This document shows positions 20,703 to 30,674 of a stretch of DNA of 64,000 nucleotides, piece after piece. The notes beneath the pieces are model-generated. The model worked only from the letters and a program-made list of their open reading frames with translations, had not been told where the DNA came from and ran no database searches. This DNA is from Eutypa lata (lineage: Eukaryota; Ascomycota; Sordariomycetes; Xylariales; Diatrypaceae). The first letter of the stretch is position 1. Every line of letters begins with the position of its first letter. The position numbers and the translations under genes were made by a program. The stretch covers positions 2,356,001 through 2,420,000 of the forward strand of contig JAKULF010000007.1 of NCBI GenBank assembly GCA_022661535.1. Reading direction: 5' to 3'.

Positions 20703-22733
20703 TTAAGAACCACCCCCTTTCTTAGCACCGACGATAGTCCAGCCCTCATCTCCGGGCGAAACAAATTCCCCGCTGTCTGACAATTTCCAACCCTCCCATC
20801 GCAACTTTCTCCACTCGTCGCGCACCTTGAGCTTGACGAGATCGCCTGCTGCTCGAGCATCCTCAGCACTGTCGTGGCCCTCTGGCACCCCTTTTTCGTC
20901 GATGGCATCCAGCTGGATCTTGCGGCCCAGATGCATCTCGGTGAGGGCCTTGAGTCCGTTGCGGACGGGCAGCCCTCGCTTGTGCGGGTATAGGAGTACT
21001 GTGTCGATCACGCTTGGGTGGACAATGCGCACGGCATTCAGGTCGTTCTCAGTTCCGTGGCCGATAAGCGGAGTGTCAGGACTCATGAGGGAGAAAAGCA
21101 GATCACGCGCAGCTTTTGGAGATGGTACGAGCTTAAGTTTACGCTGAGCAGGCTGAGTGGGATCTGAAGAGGGAACGACAGTAGGTTGAAAGTCGTCACC
21201 AGGTTTCCAGCGCTCAGCATTGACCATGTCTTCTGCTCGTACACCGGAGTATCGTGTGTTTAGGTCTAAGGTCTCCCCAACCGGCTGGACAAGAACGTCG
21301 AGGAGCTCTTCCCCGTTAGGCCAAGACACAGCAGTCAATCTGATGAGCTCCATTCCATAAACTGTATAGCCCATTTCGCAGTCAAAGCTGATCGCTCTAT
21401 CGACAGGGACGCCGGGATTAGCCGGAGTTTCTGCAAAGTTAAGTACGCTAGCCAGCCTTTTGGGATCTGTCGTCTTGAATACGTGAGTGTCTGCAGTAGT
21501 ACAACCTGCCGACTCCTTGTCATCGACATTCTGGTGGCAACAGCGATACTTTTTTGGCCCCATTGGTCTACCATTTGGTAGTCGGTTCCCAAAATACATC
21601 TTCCCAGGATGGTGTGTACAGCTCCCATTGCTTGCTAATGCGCCATCTTCTTGTCTTCGACCCGGGAACACTTGGAATCTCCTTGTGCATCTATCGCACG
21701 TCTCGGTATTGCCTGATGATTCAACGGCCTCTCTTGAGTTGCGAATATCTTCTTCAGAAGGTATAGATGTGATATAGCCGAACTGTTGCAGATCCTCCAA
21801 GTTCCGAATAAGTCTTTTCACAAACACTACCTCCTGGGGGATAGTCAAGCCAGTGACAATTGGTTGAGAGGGATCTAGCTTCTCCTTCACCATCTCTTTG
21901 TTTGCCTCCTGGAGGACTTTCGTGCGCTCTTCTTTCCACTGTGCAACTGACATTCTTTTGTATCTCATGATCTGGTTCTTTAAAGAGTTGCCGTAGACTG
22001 CAGGCTTTTTAAGAGCTGTGTCTTGCTCTTCATCCAGCACACGAACAATAACTTCCTGTTCAGAGAGCACTAACTTAGACCCTTTGTTGTTTGGGTCCTG
22101 CTTTAACTCATTGTTAAGGCGAGTATATTGTTCATGCAAAGCTTTCACCAGCTTCAGTCTCATCTCATGTTGAGCAGGTGATTTCTTAAGCAAGCGCGGA
22201 TTAAGTGACTCTGGCTTCTTTGGCGCTGCCTTGACAGGTGCTTTCACGGGATCAGATGCTTTTATCGTAGATGCCAGTGACAATGAGGTTTTTGTTAGTG
22301 AGCCCTGTGGCTTCGCTTGACTGGAAGAAGCACTGTTCCGATCTACTTGCTCGACTGAGATGTGTGCATGTCTTTCAACAGGTGGCGGGGAGATTGGCTT
22401 TGTCGCAGTAGCAGGTTTGCTTTGAGAGAGTAGATTGCTAGTTTCTGCTGTAGATGGCACGTCCCTAAGTGTTTCTTCTTGTTGTCCTTGTCGCAAAAGC
22501 GTGGCACCATGAGGAACTGGCGATGCACTTTGACTGAGCTTTAGGCGTTTTCTGGGTCCTTCCTCTCTCTCGAAAGGTGAATTCTCATTCACTTGAGGAT
22601 GTTGTGCCAACTTGGTGTCAGAAGCTTCTGCGCGGTCGTGGTCGCGATCATGCTTGAATAGACATTGAAACGCCGTGCAATTGTCGCCAGCAGGGCATGG
22701 CAGGTGTTTAAGGGATGATAACGGATTGGCCAT
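20703..22733 (-). CDS. REX3/REXO1-type RNA exonuclease (DEDDh)
   Basis: A single open frame of 676 residues from the ATG at 22733. The N-terminus has a CCCH-like zinc finger (CPAGDNCTAFQCLFKH), then a long basic, Ser/Pro-rich linker. A central Cys-rich region (CDRCTRRF, CTHHPGKMYFG, YRCCHQN) resembles a zinc-binding knuckle. The exonuclease domain near residue 470 shows SFDCEMGYT, then IGHGTENDLNAVRIVHPSVIDT and HDSAEDARAAG, the DEDDh acidic residues and histidine of the REX family. Yeast Rex1/2/3 proteins trim 3' ends of 5S rRNA, snRNA and RNase MRP RNA. The frame stays open to an upstream ATG at 22820 and would add a hydrophobic segment; I prefer 22733 because the MANPLSSLKHLPCP start fits the family. 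Confidence 0.88.
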   Translation of the reverse strand: MANPLSSLKHLPCPAGDNCTAFQCLFKHDRDHDRAEASDTKLAQHPQVNENSPFEREEGPRKRLKLSQSASPVPHGATLLRQGQQEETLRDVPSTAETSNLLSQSKPATATKPISPPPVERHAHISVEQVDRNSASSSQAKPQGSLTKTSLSLASTIKASDPVKAPVKAAPKKPESLNPRLLKKSPAQHEMRLKLVKALHEQYTRLNNELKQDPNNKGSKLVLSEQEVIVRVLDEEQDTALKKPAVYGNSLKNQIMRYKRMSVAQWKEERTKVLQEANKEMVKEKLDPSQPIVTGLTIPQEVVFVKRLIRNLEDLQQFGYITSIPSEEDIRNSREAVESSGNTETCDRCTRRFQVFPGRRQEDGALASNGSCTHHPGKMYFGNRLPNGRPMGPKKYRCCHQNVDDKESAGCTTADTHVFKTTDPKRLASVLNFAETPANPGVPVDRAISFDCEMGYTVYGMELIRLTAVSWPNGEELLDVLVQPVGETLDLNTRYSGVRAEDMVNAERWKPGDDFQPTVVPSSDPTQPAQRKLKLVPSPKAARDLLFSLMSPDTPLIGHGTENDLNAVRIVHPSVIDTVLLYPHKRGLPVRNGLKALTEMHLGRKIQLDAIDEKGVPEGHDSAEDARAAGDLVKLKVRDEWRKLRWEGWKLSDSGEFVSPGDEGWTIVGAKKGGGS

Positions 22734-24187
22734 GTTGAGAATGGCGATAATGACTCCAATGACAATAAGAAATATAGTAGAATAATAGGCAGGCTGATAA
22801 TAGGGATGATCCAATATCATCCGACTTTAGAATGGGCGCCAGAGACAGTTTTAGCCCAACCCAAGTTGCTGGTTCTAGAGGTATGTACCTAAGTAAGCTG
22901 CTAACTAGAGCTGAGCAGTTGTAATTAGTAGGTCGTAATCCTTAGGTAGGTTATCGGTCGATAAGGGATAAGCGTCGGCCCACACAATGTTGTATGTGCC
23001 TACTTAACAAGGCCTTCCCAGAGACGGTGAATAGAGAAATCATCAAACCGTAGATATCTTGTAGCTTAAGTGTCACTTGCTGAGATATTGACACAAGTCG
23101 ATCAGAAGAAAATCCATAAATGTTGCTGAGAACACAGGGAAGGCGTTGTTACTAGGTAAATCGAACTTACCTAGTTAAGAGTAAGCATAAACGTATAATA
23201 GTATATATGACGTGGTCCGTGCCCGGCTTTGCGATGGGGATCCATCAGTGTCAGAGCAGAAGGTACGAAGGAACTGCATTCATGTAATTTATGAATGATA
23301 CTAGGACCATTCCATGCTGTTTTCTATGCTTCAATGTTATTCATTAGTTACGTATCCCATTATTTCCAATGCCATATCAGCAGTAATCCAGGCCCTTAGA
23401 GAGTTAAGTTATCATAGCCCACCAATGAGAAGTAATATTCAGGGGTCAAATTGCCTAATTCAGTTCAAATAATTCAACTAAATTAGGTTAACACCTAAAA
23501 TAGTTCAGATTCTGTGGTCACAAAATATTGTGCTTTTACATAATGTATACCTACATATGTAGTTAGAGCTAGTAGGTATCCTTAAGTATGTCTTTGCTTC
23601 GACCTTTCCATGTAAGACCTAGAATAGAGTAACAACACGGAAGGTGCTCTTCAAATTCCATCGACGCCGAATAATTCTTTAAATTATCCAACTTATACAG
23701 ACACCATATCACATCTTTGCCCCTAGGAAGCTCTTGTCAGGTTTCAACACTAGATTTCTTTCAATAAGGAGTTAGCCATTCAAAGTACTACTTACCCATC
23801 AACTATTAAAAGCCAACAATTACCACGGGCAGCTTTTGGACCAATGATAAATAAAAGGTTTAGGAGGTATTCCTCCATCAATATAGAAATCTCAAAACAC
23901 CAATGATGCCCGTATCTACTGAAAAATATTGGGCATGCGCCTTTTACCAAGCTATTCTCTAAGTCATACCCACGGTATAACCAGGCCAACAACATGAGGT
24001 CTATGTGAGATTCTCCGACCCCATTGTGAATTAAGAAGAGTCTCTCAAAGTGGATAGGATACTTGAACCGTATAATCAAAGCAGTGGGTTAAATGCAATG
24101 GTTGCTATCCCTTTCCCGACGACATCATCAGGACAGTTCTTTCGTGTGCCATTCCACACTTGTCCTCCTTCAGCCCAGTTAAGTAGT
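22734..24187. other. Intergenic, no gene supported
   Basis: About 1.45 kb of AT-leaning sequence upstream of the REX3-like gene and downstream of the F-box-like gene. An ORF of 95 codons on the minus strand (23792-24079) shows no domain and was not accepted; it might be a decayed extension of the F-box-like gene. Confidence 0.4.
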
Positions 24188-25009
24188 CTAGAATACAAAA
24201 TAGGGCTTCGGTCCTTGCCATGGGAACAGCTTTGGACGGGCCTTGCCAATGCGGCGTGGAATCCATGTTCCCTGGTCGAGGTTGTCTTCATACGTACTCC
24301 CACCCCTCACGTAGAGAATGGCAGCTTGTTGAGCAACCCCACCAAATTCCACTAACTCCGAGTCGTCTGCAATAAAGCATTCATACTCTAACAGCACATC
24401 GTAGCTGCGCAGCCGCTTGCCAAGCAGTAGTTCCCAGCCTCCTGTGTTGCATCCATAGGTAACACCTTCGGAAAGCAGAAGATTGTAGAAAAGACCCATA
24501 GACAACCCGGAACTAGGGAGGCCAACTTGGTAGTAGTCGACCGTGTCTCTACTGCCATCGGAAGAAGAATAGGTTTTCACTACATCAAGGTGCGTGACTG
24601 GAGCGTGGCCGAATGTCAAGCTCAGGGGCCGCCAACTAGCTTCAGGTCGGAGATACGCCGCCCGTCTCACTTCATCCTGCGCCCAAGGAAGTCGGCGAAA
24701 CGGAAGCATATAGTCCCCGTCCAGGGTGAGATATATGAGTCTTGCCCTATCCCCTTCGGTGAAGCAATCCGCCGAGTTGAAGAGGCCCCTGAACTTAAAC
24801 TTCCAAAGCGGGTGGATTACGGACTTCTCTTTTGGGTATGACTCGTGCCGCTGGTCCCCATTTTGGATGCTAAGTAGGACATCTCGGACTATGGAATGGA
24901 ATTGCTTGCTCGTGAGTTGTGATATGATCAATGAATGGATATCAATACGTGCAATCCATTCTAGGATCAAGATGAATGACTCCGTTGGTAAGTCCTGGAG
25001 TCTAGCCAT
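24188..25009 (-). CDS. F-box-like domain protein
   Basis: A single-exon 273-residue protein. It opens with LQDLPTESFILILEWIARIDIHSLIISQLTSKQFHSIVRDVLL, the leucine-rich three-helix pattern of an F-box, which in other proteins binds Skp1 of SCF ubiquitin ligases. The rest (THLDVVKTYSS, YYQVGLPSSGLSMGLFYNLLLS, WELLLGKRLRSYDVLLEYECFI, FLPWQG-like end) resembles a lineage-specific expanded family of fungal F-box proteins of unknown target. No transmembrane segment or signal peptide. The isolated setting in gene-poor DNA suggests an accessory gene. Function beyond a possible Skp1 link is not known. Confidence 0.6.
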   Translation of the reverse strand: MARLQDLPTESFILILEWIARIDIHSLIISQLTSKQFHSIVRDVLLSIQNGDQRHESYPKEKSVIHPLWKFKFRGLFNSADCFTEGDRARLIYLTLDGDYMLPFRRLPWAQDEVRRAAYLRPEASWRPLSLTFGHAPVTHLDVVKTYSSSDGSRDTVDYYQVGLPSSGLSMGLFYNLLLSEGVTYGCNTGGWELLLGKRLRSYDVLLEYECFIADDSELVEFGGVAQQAAILYVRGGSTYEDNLDQGTWIPRRIGKARPKLFPWQGPKPYFVF

Positions 25010-26638
25010 TGTTTCAGGATGGTTGACAACCCTGGGCCGTCAAGGCAACTCCCTCAGATCTGTCATGGAGCCAATTGATTTTAGTTAAGTGAATTTAGCA
25101 AAGACTACGATGTTAAAGTGGGTCAAAATCGACTGTCTGATGATGTCATAAGTACCAACGTCCATTAAATTTCATGAACCACCACTTATATTGAACATTA
25201 TTACGGCTCAAACATGAGAGAAAGCGGAAACAGATATTTACGGAGATCTTTTATGTGTATTAACCTCCAAAATATAGTTATGTTGAACAAACATGTTGTT
25301 CACCACGATGGTGACGAGCACATATGCAGGGGTGGGTCACGTATGTCGCCGCCTATGGGATCCCTTATTTCATTGTACTAACTAATTCACAATGTAGTCT
25401 CAAATTGCATGTGAGGCCTTCATACCATCCTCGTCGACTGTTAAATCGCGCCTAGAATATTGTCTTCGGGGATACTACTCCGTTTCTTTGTGTTGGCATT
25501 CTCGATCTTCAAGCCGGAGTTAGTCCTGGCTGTCTTTTAAGTGCTTATGCTTGTCCTTACTTCATATCGAGGTGCGCTAGAGCTAGCATCAACATGCCGT
25601 CTCGCCTGCATACCTGGCTCAGTCAAAACGCCTTTGATAGTACCAGTAGACTCGGGGGTATTAGAATCACGTCCTAACAATTACATGGTCGAGTAAGTAT
25701 ATGGCCTACGGGCAAACCAGGGAAATGTACGTACTTCCGATAGCTTTATAACGGACCGTCTGCCCGTCTTTATATTGAGCCATGTTCATGTAATGTAGTC
25801 GTGATGTTGGTCGAGGTAGTTTCAATTTTCAAAGTCATTTTTGAAACTGTGACTTTGGGATGTAGAGGCATTGCTATTTATTATAATCAAGTCCAAGGGG
25901 ATCCTACCTCATATACTTTACGTTTGTTGTCGTCAACCATTAGATCATAGTCCTTCATGATGAAATACACATCACTTATTACCATACCAATTAGACTTTG
26001 CCTGGGCATGATGGCTAGGCCCCATATCACTAGGTTCCTATAATTTCATCATCATGGAGGGATACTACGGAAGTCAGATTATTCAAACGCCAACTAGTGA
26101 ACGCCACAATCTTTTACATAATCATACATAATTAATCACCTCATACAATCGGATTTGGCGCCGTCGACCGCGTTGCCTGCCCGGCTATATACCTAGGCAG
26201 CCACTAGTTATACGAAGCAGTCATTAATTTACTAAGCAGAAAATGTATTGTAGTCTCGTCTGCGTTGGCATTGGCTACCTAGACTAATAATGTTTATTTT
26301 CGGACCCGGGGTTAACGGATAAGCGCGGTGTTATATGTTACTAAAAGGGGAAATATTTTGTCCGCTCCCATAAAATAAGAGGTAAAAGCTTCACACAATT
26401 TCGAATAAACGAGGCGAGCTATAGCTTATCAGCTTGCTATACTTTGCGTCGGGTTTTAGTTAAGGCTACAATATTGATCCTTCAGGACTCTCAAAGATTC
26501 GGTCTCCTACGGCCCCCGAAGTCCGGAAGGGATGGGTTACTGCGTGGAGTTACAGTGTTATTTCCTGAATTGTCAATGACTGAACATAACAAACATACTT
26601 GATATTGATTAACAATCAGTGTAGAATATATTTTGGAT
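25010..26638. other. Gene-poor intergenic stretch
   Basis: About 1.6 kb without a recognisable gene. Composition is moderately AT-rich with frequent stop codons in all frames. No terminal repeats or tRNA-like folds were spotted. Confidence 0.4.
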
Positions 26639-26712
26639 AGTCCGCGGACTATAGGCAACAAGCATAGTTTGGTACTACTATGAAAGATAATTTTGGTAGG
26701 TCCGCGGACCGG
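26639..26712. promoter_or_regulatory. Paired CCGCGG palindromes upstream of the lipase gene
   Basis: Two near-identical sites 60 bp apart. The first is a perfect 16-bp palindrome ATAGTCCGCGGACTAT (26637-26652). The second is a perfect 12-bp palindrome GGTCCGCGGACC (26699-26710). Both are preceded by TTTTGG. The shared core TCCGCGGA equals the yeast pleiotropic drug response element bound by Zn2Cys6 factors Pdr1/Pdr3. They lie about 230-300 bp upstream of the lipase ATG, a normal promoter distance. A Zn2Cys6 dimer as binder is an inference from the inverted CCG/CGG halves. Confidence 0.6.
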
Positions 26713-26940
26713 AAATTTCCAACCGTTCTTCCCTTTTTATTAATATAAATCTAACTTGAGAATTTCCTATTTACTTTCATTATTTGTCCAAGCCCAGAGA
26801 ACTATTTACAAACACTGGTACCTATTTAGCTAAGCTTACGAGAAGTGGCGGTTTCCAATATAGCTATCAAGAGCTACATACTCCATGTTTAATACTTACC
26901 AGAATTAGATCACAAAGTACTAACTAATTCCTCCGCCGTC

Positions 26941-28428
26941 ATGTGGTCCCTACCAAGTGTTTTCGTGCTGTTCAGCACCATGCTGGGCAATTCTCTAGTA
27001 GCAGGTTTAGATCACCACGCTATCCTCTCCCGCCAAAACTCCTCCGGCTGGATTCCTCCTAGTAAGGACCCATTCTACACCGCACCCCCGAATTTCGAAT
27101 CGACTCCACCAGGCACAATACTACGCATCCGCTCAGCTCCCGGGAACATCACTTCTGTAGTGACTAACACCTCTGCGGCATACCATCTCCTCTATAGGAC
27201 CACAGATACCCGTTATCGACCATCATGGGCTGTCACAACCTTGCTCGTCCCAAAGAAGCCGTTAGAGGATCGCCACGCGGCGGGAAATACAACCCAAGGG
27301 CAAACCGCATTGCTCTCCTATCAGATAGCGTACAACTCTGCAGACGTCGATTCCAGTCCTAGCTACCAGCTTTCGGCAAGCTATGATCCGTCGTCGAACA
27401 TTGTTATCGGGACTTTGGACGACATTAATGGGGCACTCGGCCGGGGCTGGTACGTTAATATACCGGACTTCGAAGGACCGCTTGCAGCTTTTAGTTCAGG
27501 CCCCCAGGAAGGGCATGCTGTCTTGGACTCGGTGCGCGCCGTCCTCTCGTTTGACGAGTTCCCCGGCACCAGCGAGCCTCGGTACGCGCTATGGGGCTAT
27601 TCAGGGGGTTCGATCGCAAGCACGTTTGCGGCCGAACTACAGGCTTCGTACGCGCCTGATCTCAGCTTCGCTGGTGCGGCACTTGGTGGAATGGTGCCTA
27701 ATATGACTTCGTCGTATGATAGCATCACCGCAACGTCATGGGCTGGGTTGCTCCCAGGATTTCTATGTGAGTAGTAGTTCCGAGGTCTCTTTCGTACTTG
27801 TCCTTGCATAACCCATAGAGTTGAAGCTCTAAGCCCAAAAAGGGCGCTCCGTCCATCTTCCCTGTCTCCTTGGAGTATTTTCGGGAAGAGTTATCACTAA
27901 TTCCAAAATCATGCAGTGGGTGCCACAGCACAATATCCAGACGCCCAGGAAGTCCTCGTTCGTGGGCTGCACACAGATGGACCCTACAACGCAACGGGAT
28001 TCCTCGCTGCGCTCCACATGACCGTCAATGATGAGCTAGTGGCGTTTCCCGGCCATGACATAAGCGATTACTTCGTTGAGGGGCGTGATATCTTGCGCGC
28101 ACCGGCTTTGGAGAGGGTTTTTGGGAATACCGTATACGAGGGGTATCACGGTATTCCACAAATGCCCCTTTTCGTATACAAGGCGATCGGAGATGAGTTT
28201 TCACCTGTCGAAGATACCGACGCGTTAGTAGAGAAGTATTGTGGAGTGGCAGTCAATATCCTGTATCAAAGGAACACAGTTGGTGGACATCTCGACGAGA
28301 TCCCGAACGGCGCACCACGAGCAATGGATTGGCTAGTCGAGGTACTAGAAGGATCAACTGAGGGACAACAGCCTAGTGTGGGTTGCGTGGTGGAAAATGT
28401 TACTGTGAACGTCACTGCGACCGCATAG
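26941..28428 (+). CDS. Secretory lipase (LIP family)
   Basis: Two exons, 26941-27766 and 27917-28428, joined by a 150-bp GTGAGT...GCAG intron in phase 1, give 445 residues. The N-terminus (MWSLPSVFVLFSTMLGNSLVAG) is a signal peptide. The alpha/beta-hydrolase shows the nucleophile elbow GYSGGS, a DEFSPVED loop with the likely acid, and GGHLDEI with the likely histidine. The order and length match the fungal secretory lipase family (PF03583), known from Candida LIP genes, which hydrolyse triacylglycerols outside the cell. Several N-glycosylation sites are present, clustered near the C-terminus (NVTVNVTAT). The gene stands alone, with paired palindromes in its upstream region. Confidence 0.9.
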
Positions 28429-28882
28429 TGATGATTCAACCGACCCCTTTGTGTTTAGGAAAATTACTACTCCTTCAATATGTATTATAGAATCAATGAA
28501 ACTAATAGAATAGAGATTATATTCGGAGATATGGCTGGTAGTAGTATGGGCACCAAGTAGGAACTTCCCTGGATGACAACGATAAGTGAAGGTCCTGAAC
28601 ACAGATATCATTAACTTTCTCCCCTCTGGCGACACGCTCATCAAAGTCAGGCTGTCCATACAATTCAAGAGGTCATTTATAAATATAAGCTAATTTATTA
28701 TCGATAGTATTACAGACTTTTTACCTACGCCACATATAATCTTAGATATGATCAATCTTGGCAGCCATACCATCGCCTAATACATCCTGCAAGATACACG
28801 AGAGCAGATGTTTCTTTAATAAACGTATACCATCTTTTGACCGCACAATCGACCGAATTCCCCATCACTTATCACTAGGGCT
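28429..28882. other. Intergenic, convergent 3' regions
   Basis: About 450 bp between the convergent lipase and VOC genes. No gene recognised. Confidence 0.4.
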
Positions 28883-29659
28883 TCAAACCAATATTTCTCC
28901 CCCTCTACCTTTCTCAATAAACTTCGGTTCACCAGACGGGTTAGCAGCTTCAACCGGCTCATAGCTCTCCCTGAGCTCCGGCTTAGGCGGGGCCATATAG
29001 CTAGCAGGGATACCACTCGTGGTTCGAGGGCCAATATCAGGTCGCTTCTTGATCTGGGCCTCGGGCTCGCCGGCGCCCAGCCGCCGGGCGAGGTCCTCGG
29101 GGTCGAAGTCAACGCCGATAGGGTTCTCGGCGAACTGCGACGACGCCACTTTTTTTGTTCACCATCAAGAGTCAGCCAACCAGTCCTGGAATCTTGAAAA
29201 CCTACAATGGGAGAAATTGCTTGGCTCACTGAAGGCGTCGGCCACAACCATGTCGTCGAAGTTGTCGACCTGCGTCTCGAGCAGGTTGCCGTCGGGGTCC
29301 TGGTAGTAGATGCTGGTGGTGGGGCCGTGGTTGACGGACCACAGCGGCAGGATGCCGCGCGCGCGCCGCTGCCGGTACGCCGTCACGAGGTCGCTCAGCG
29401 TGTCGAAGGTGAAGGCCACGTGCTCGAGCCCCGCCGCCGACCGCACCCGCGGCCCGCACCCCGGGAGCGCGAAGATGGCCACCCGGTGGTGCTCCGCGTC
29501 GTAGCTCAGGAACGCCATGTTGTCGTTCTCGTGGACGGCGTGGGCGCCGAGGAACGCCTTGTAGAACGCGACCATCGCCTTGAAGTTGGGCGTCCGGAGC
29601 ACGATGTGCGCGAGCTTCGACGGCGAAAGCACCTTGCCGCTCAGACTGCTGTCGGCCAT
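28883..29659 (-). CDS. Glyoxalase/bleomycin-resistance/dioxygenase fold (VOC) protein
   Basis: Exons 29659-29230 and 29148-28883 encode 231 residues. The VOC fold shows the three usual metal ligands in order: His in KLAHIVLRT, His in GLEHVAFTF and Glu in NLLETQVDN. DPDGNLLE is the standard family turn. The splice is GTGAGC with a CTGAC branch and a purine-rich AAAAAAAG acceptor; it joins DAF to MASSQFAENPIGVDFDPEDL, the family's C-terminal extension. Fungal relatives are annotated as biphenyl-2,3-diol dioxygenase-like or glyoxalase-like; the real substrate is unknown. No targeting signal is evident. Coding sequence is very GC-rich, unlike its AT-rich surroundings. Confidence 0.82.
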
Positions 29660-30674
29660 TGCGATGGGGAACTCCGGAGAACTTGAGAATAGGTGGTTAG
29701 GTCAATATTGGAATGGGGGCCGAGCTTTAGAGAATTTCAGAGACACTTCGTATACATGTATGTGATATTTTCAATTGATCCTGTTGAGTGACGAGAAAGA
29801 CTGCAGGGCTCGAACATGAATTGGTTGGCACACTTTATATCCTTCGTATCCCTTGGCTCTAACGCATGAGGGCTTTCGACTGTTATCCCCGTCACCTATC
29901 AAGAACAAGCACAAAATCATTTCCTTATACTAGTAACTCACGAGACTCAAGCTCAGTGGTTAAATTAGACCGACCGGTAAACATCCAGATCCGATTGGGT
30001 GCCACCGGTTCGCATTTCCCCTCCTTTCTCCAGCCTCCAAAAGCTAGTCGGTATTTCTCATCGTGTGACGATGTATAACTTGGTATGAATCAATAATTAT
30101 GTCATCAGCAGGCGTGATATGGTAAGCAGGAATGTTGTGTTTGGTTTATATTATTAGTAGAAATTAAACCAGCGTCGTGCTCGGCTCTACGACGTCACGG
30201 TATTTCGGAGATGCGAATATGTGGCCCCTAAAATGATCTCGGGACGAAAATAGCATCGCGGATGGTCCATCATACGTATACTTCGCTCTAAATGGATGAG
30301 GACTTACGACGCCAGTGGAGTAAGGTAGCATAGTATGCATTAAACCAAATATACACGTCCGTGAACATGTTACAGTGTTATGTGGCTCAGGTGCTCGAAT
30401 TCATTGCCAAAATAATTGATACGACCTCCTGGTAGTATATTACACCGAATATATACACGCAAGTTAGGCTTTAGGCATTAAAAATGAGCAACCCATATTA
30501 AGACATCGTATGATCTCAATAACCAGAGGTTCATGCTGCTTTTTACACAATAATCACCAATCATGGATGAATCATCGCCCTTCGGTGTATCCTTCAAGGA
30601 AATGCTTTTACGAGTCAAATCTAGATGAATTGGGTAGTACACGGATGAGACTAAACACCTGCTACTCCTGGCGT
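29660..30674. other. Intergenic, no gene supported
   Basis: About 1 kb upstream of the VOC gene and beyond the 3' end of the decayed DUF6536 gene. Only short ORFs without domains. The VOC promoter must lie in the first few hundred bases. Confidence 0.4.

Noticed and set aside
23792..24079. 95-codon minus-strand ORF next to the F-box-like gene
   Set aside because: Could be a decayed C-terminal extension, but no convincing splice or family motif links it to the F-box gene.
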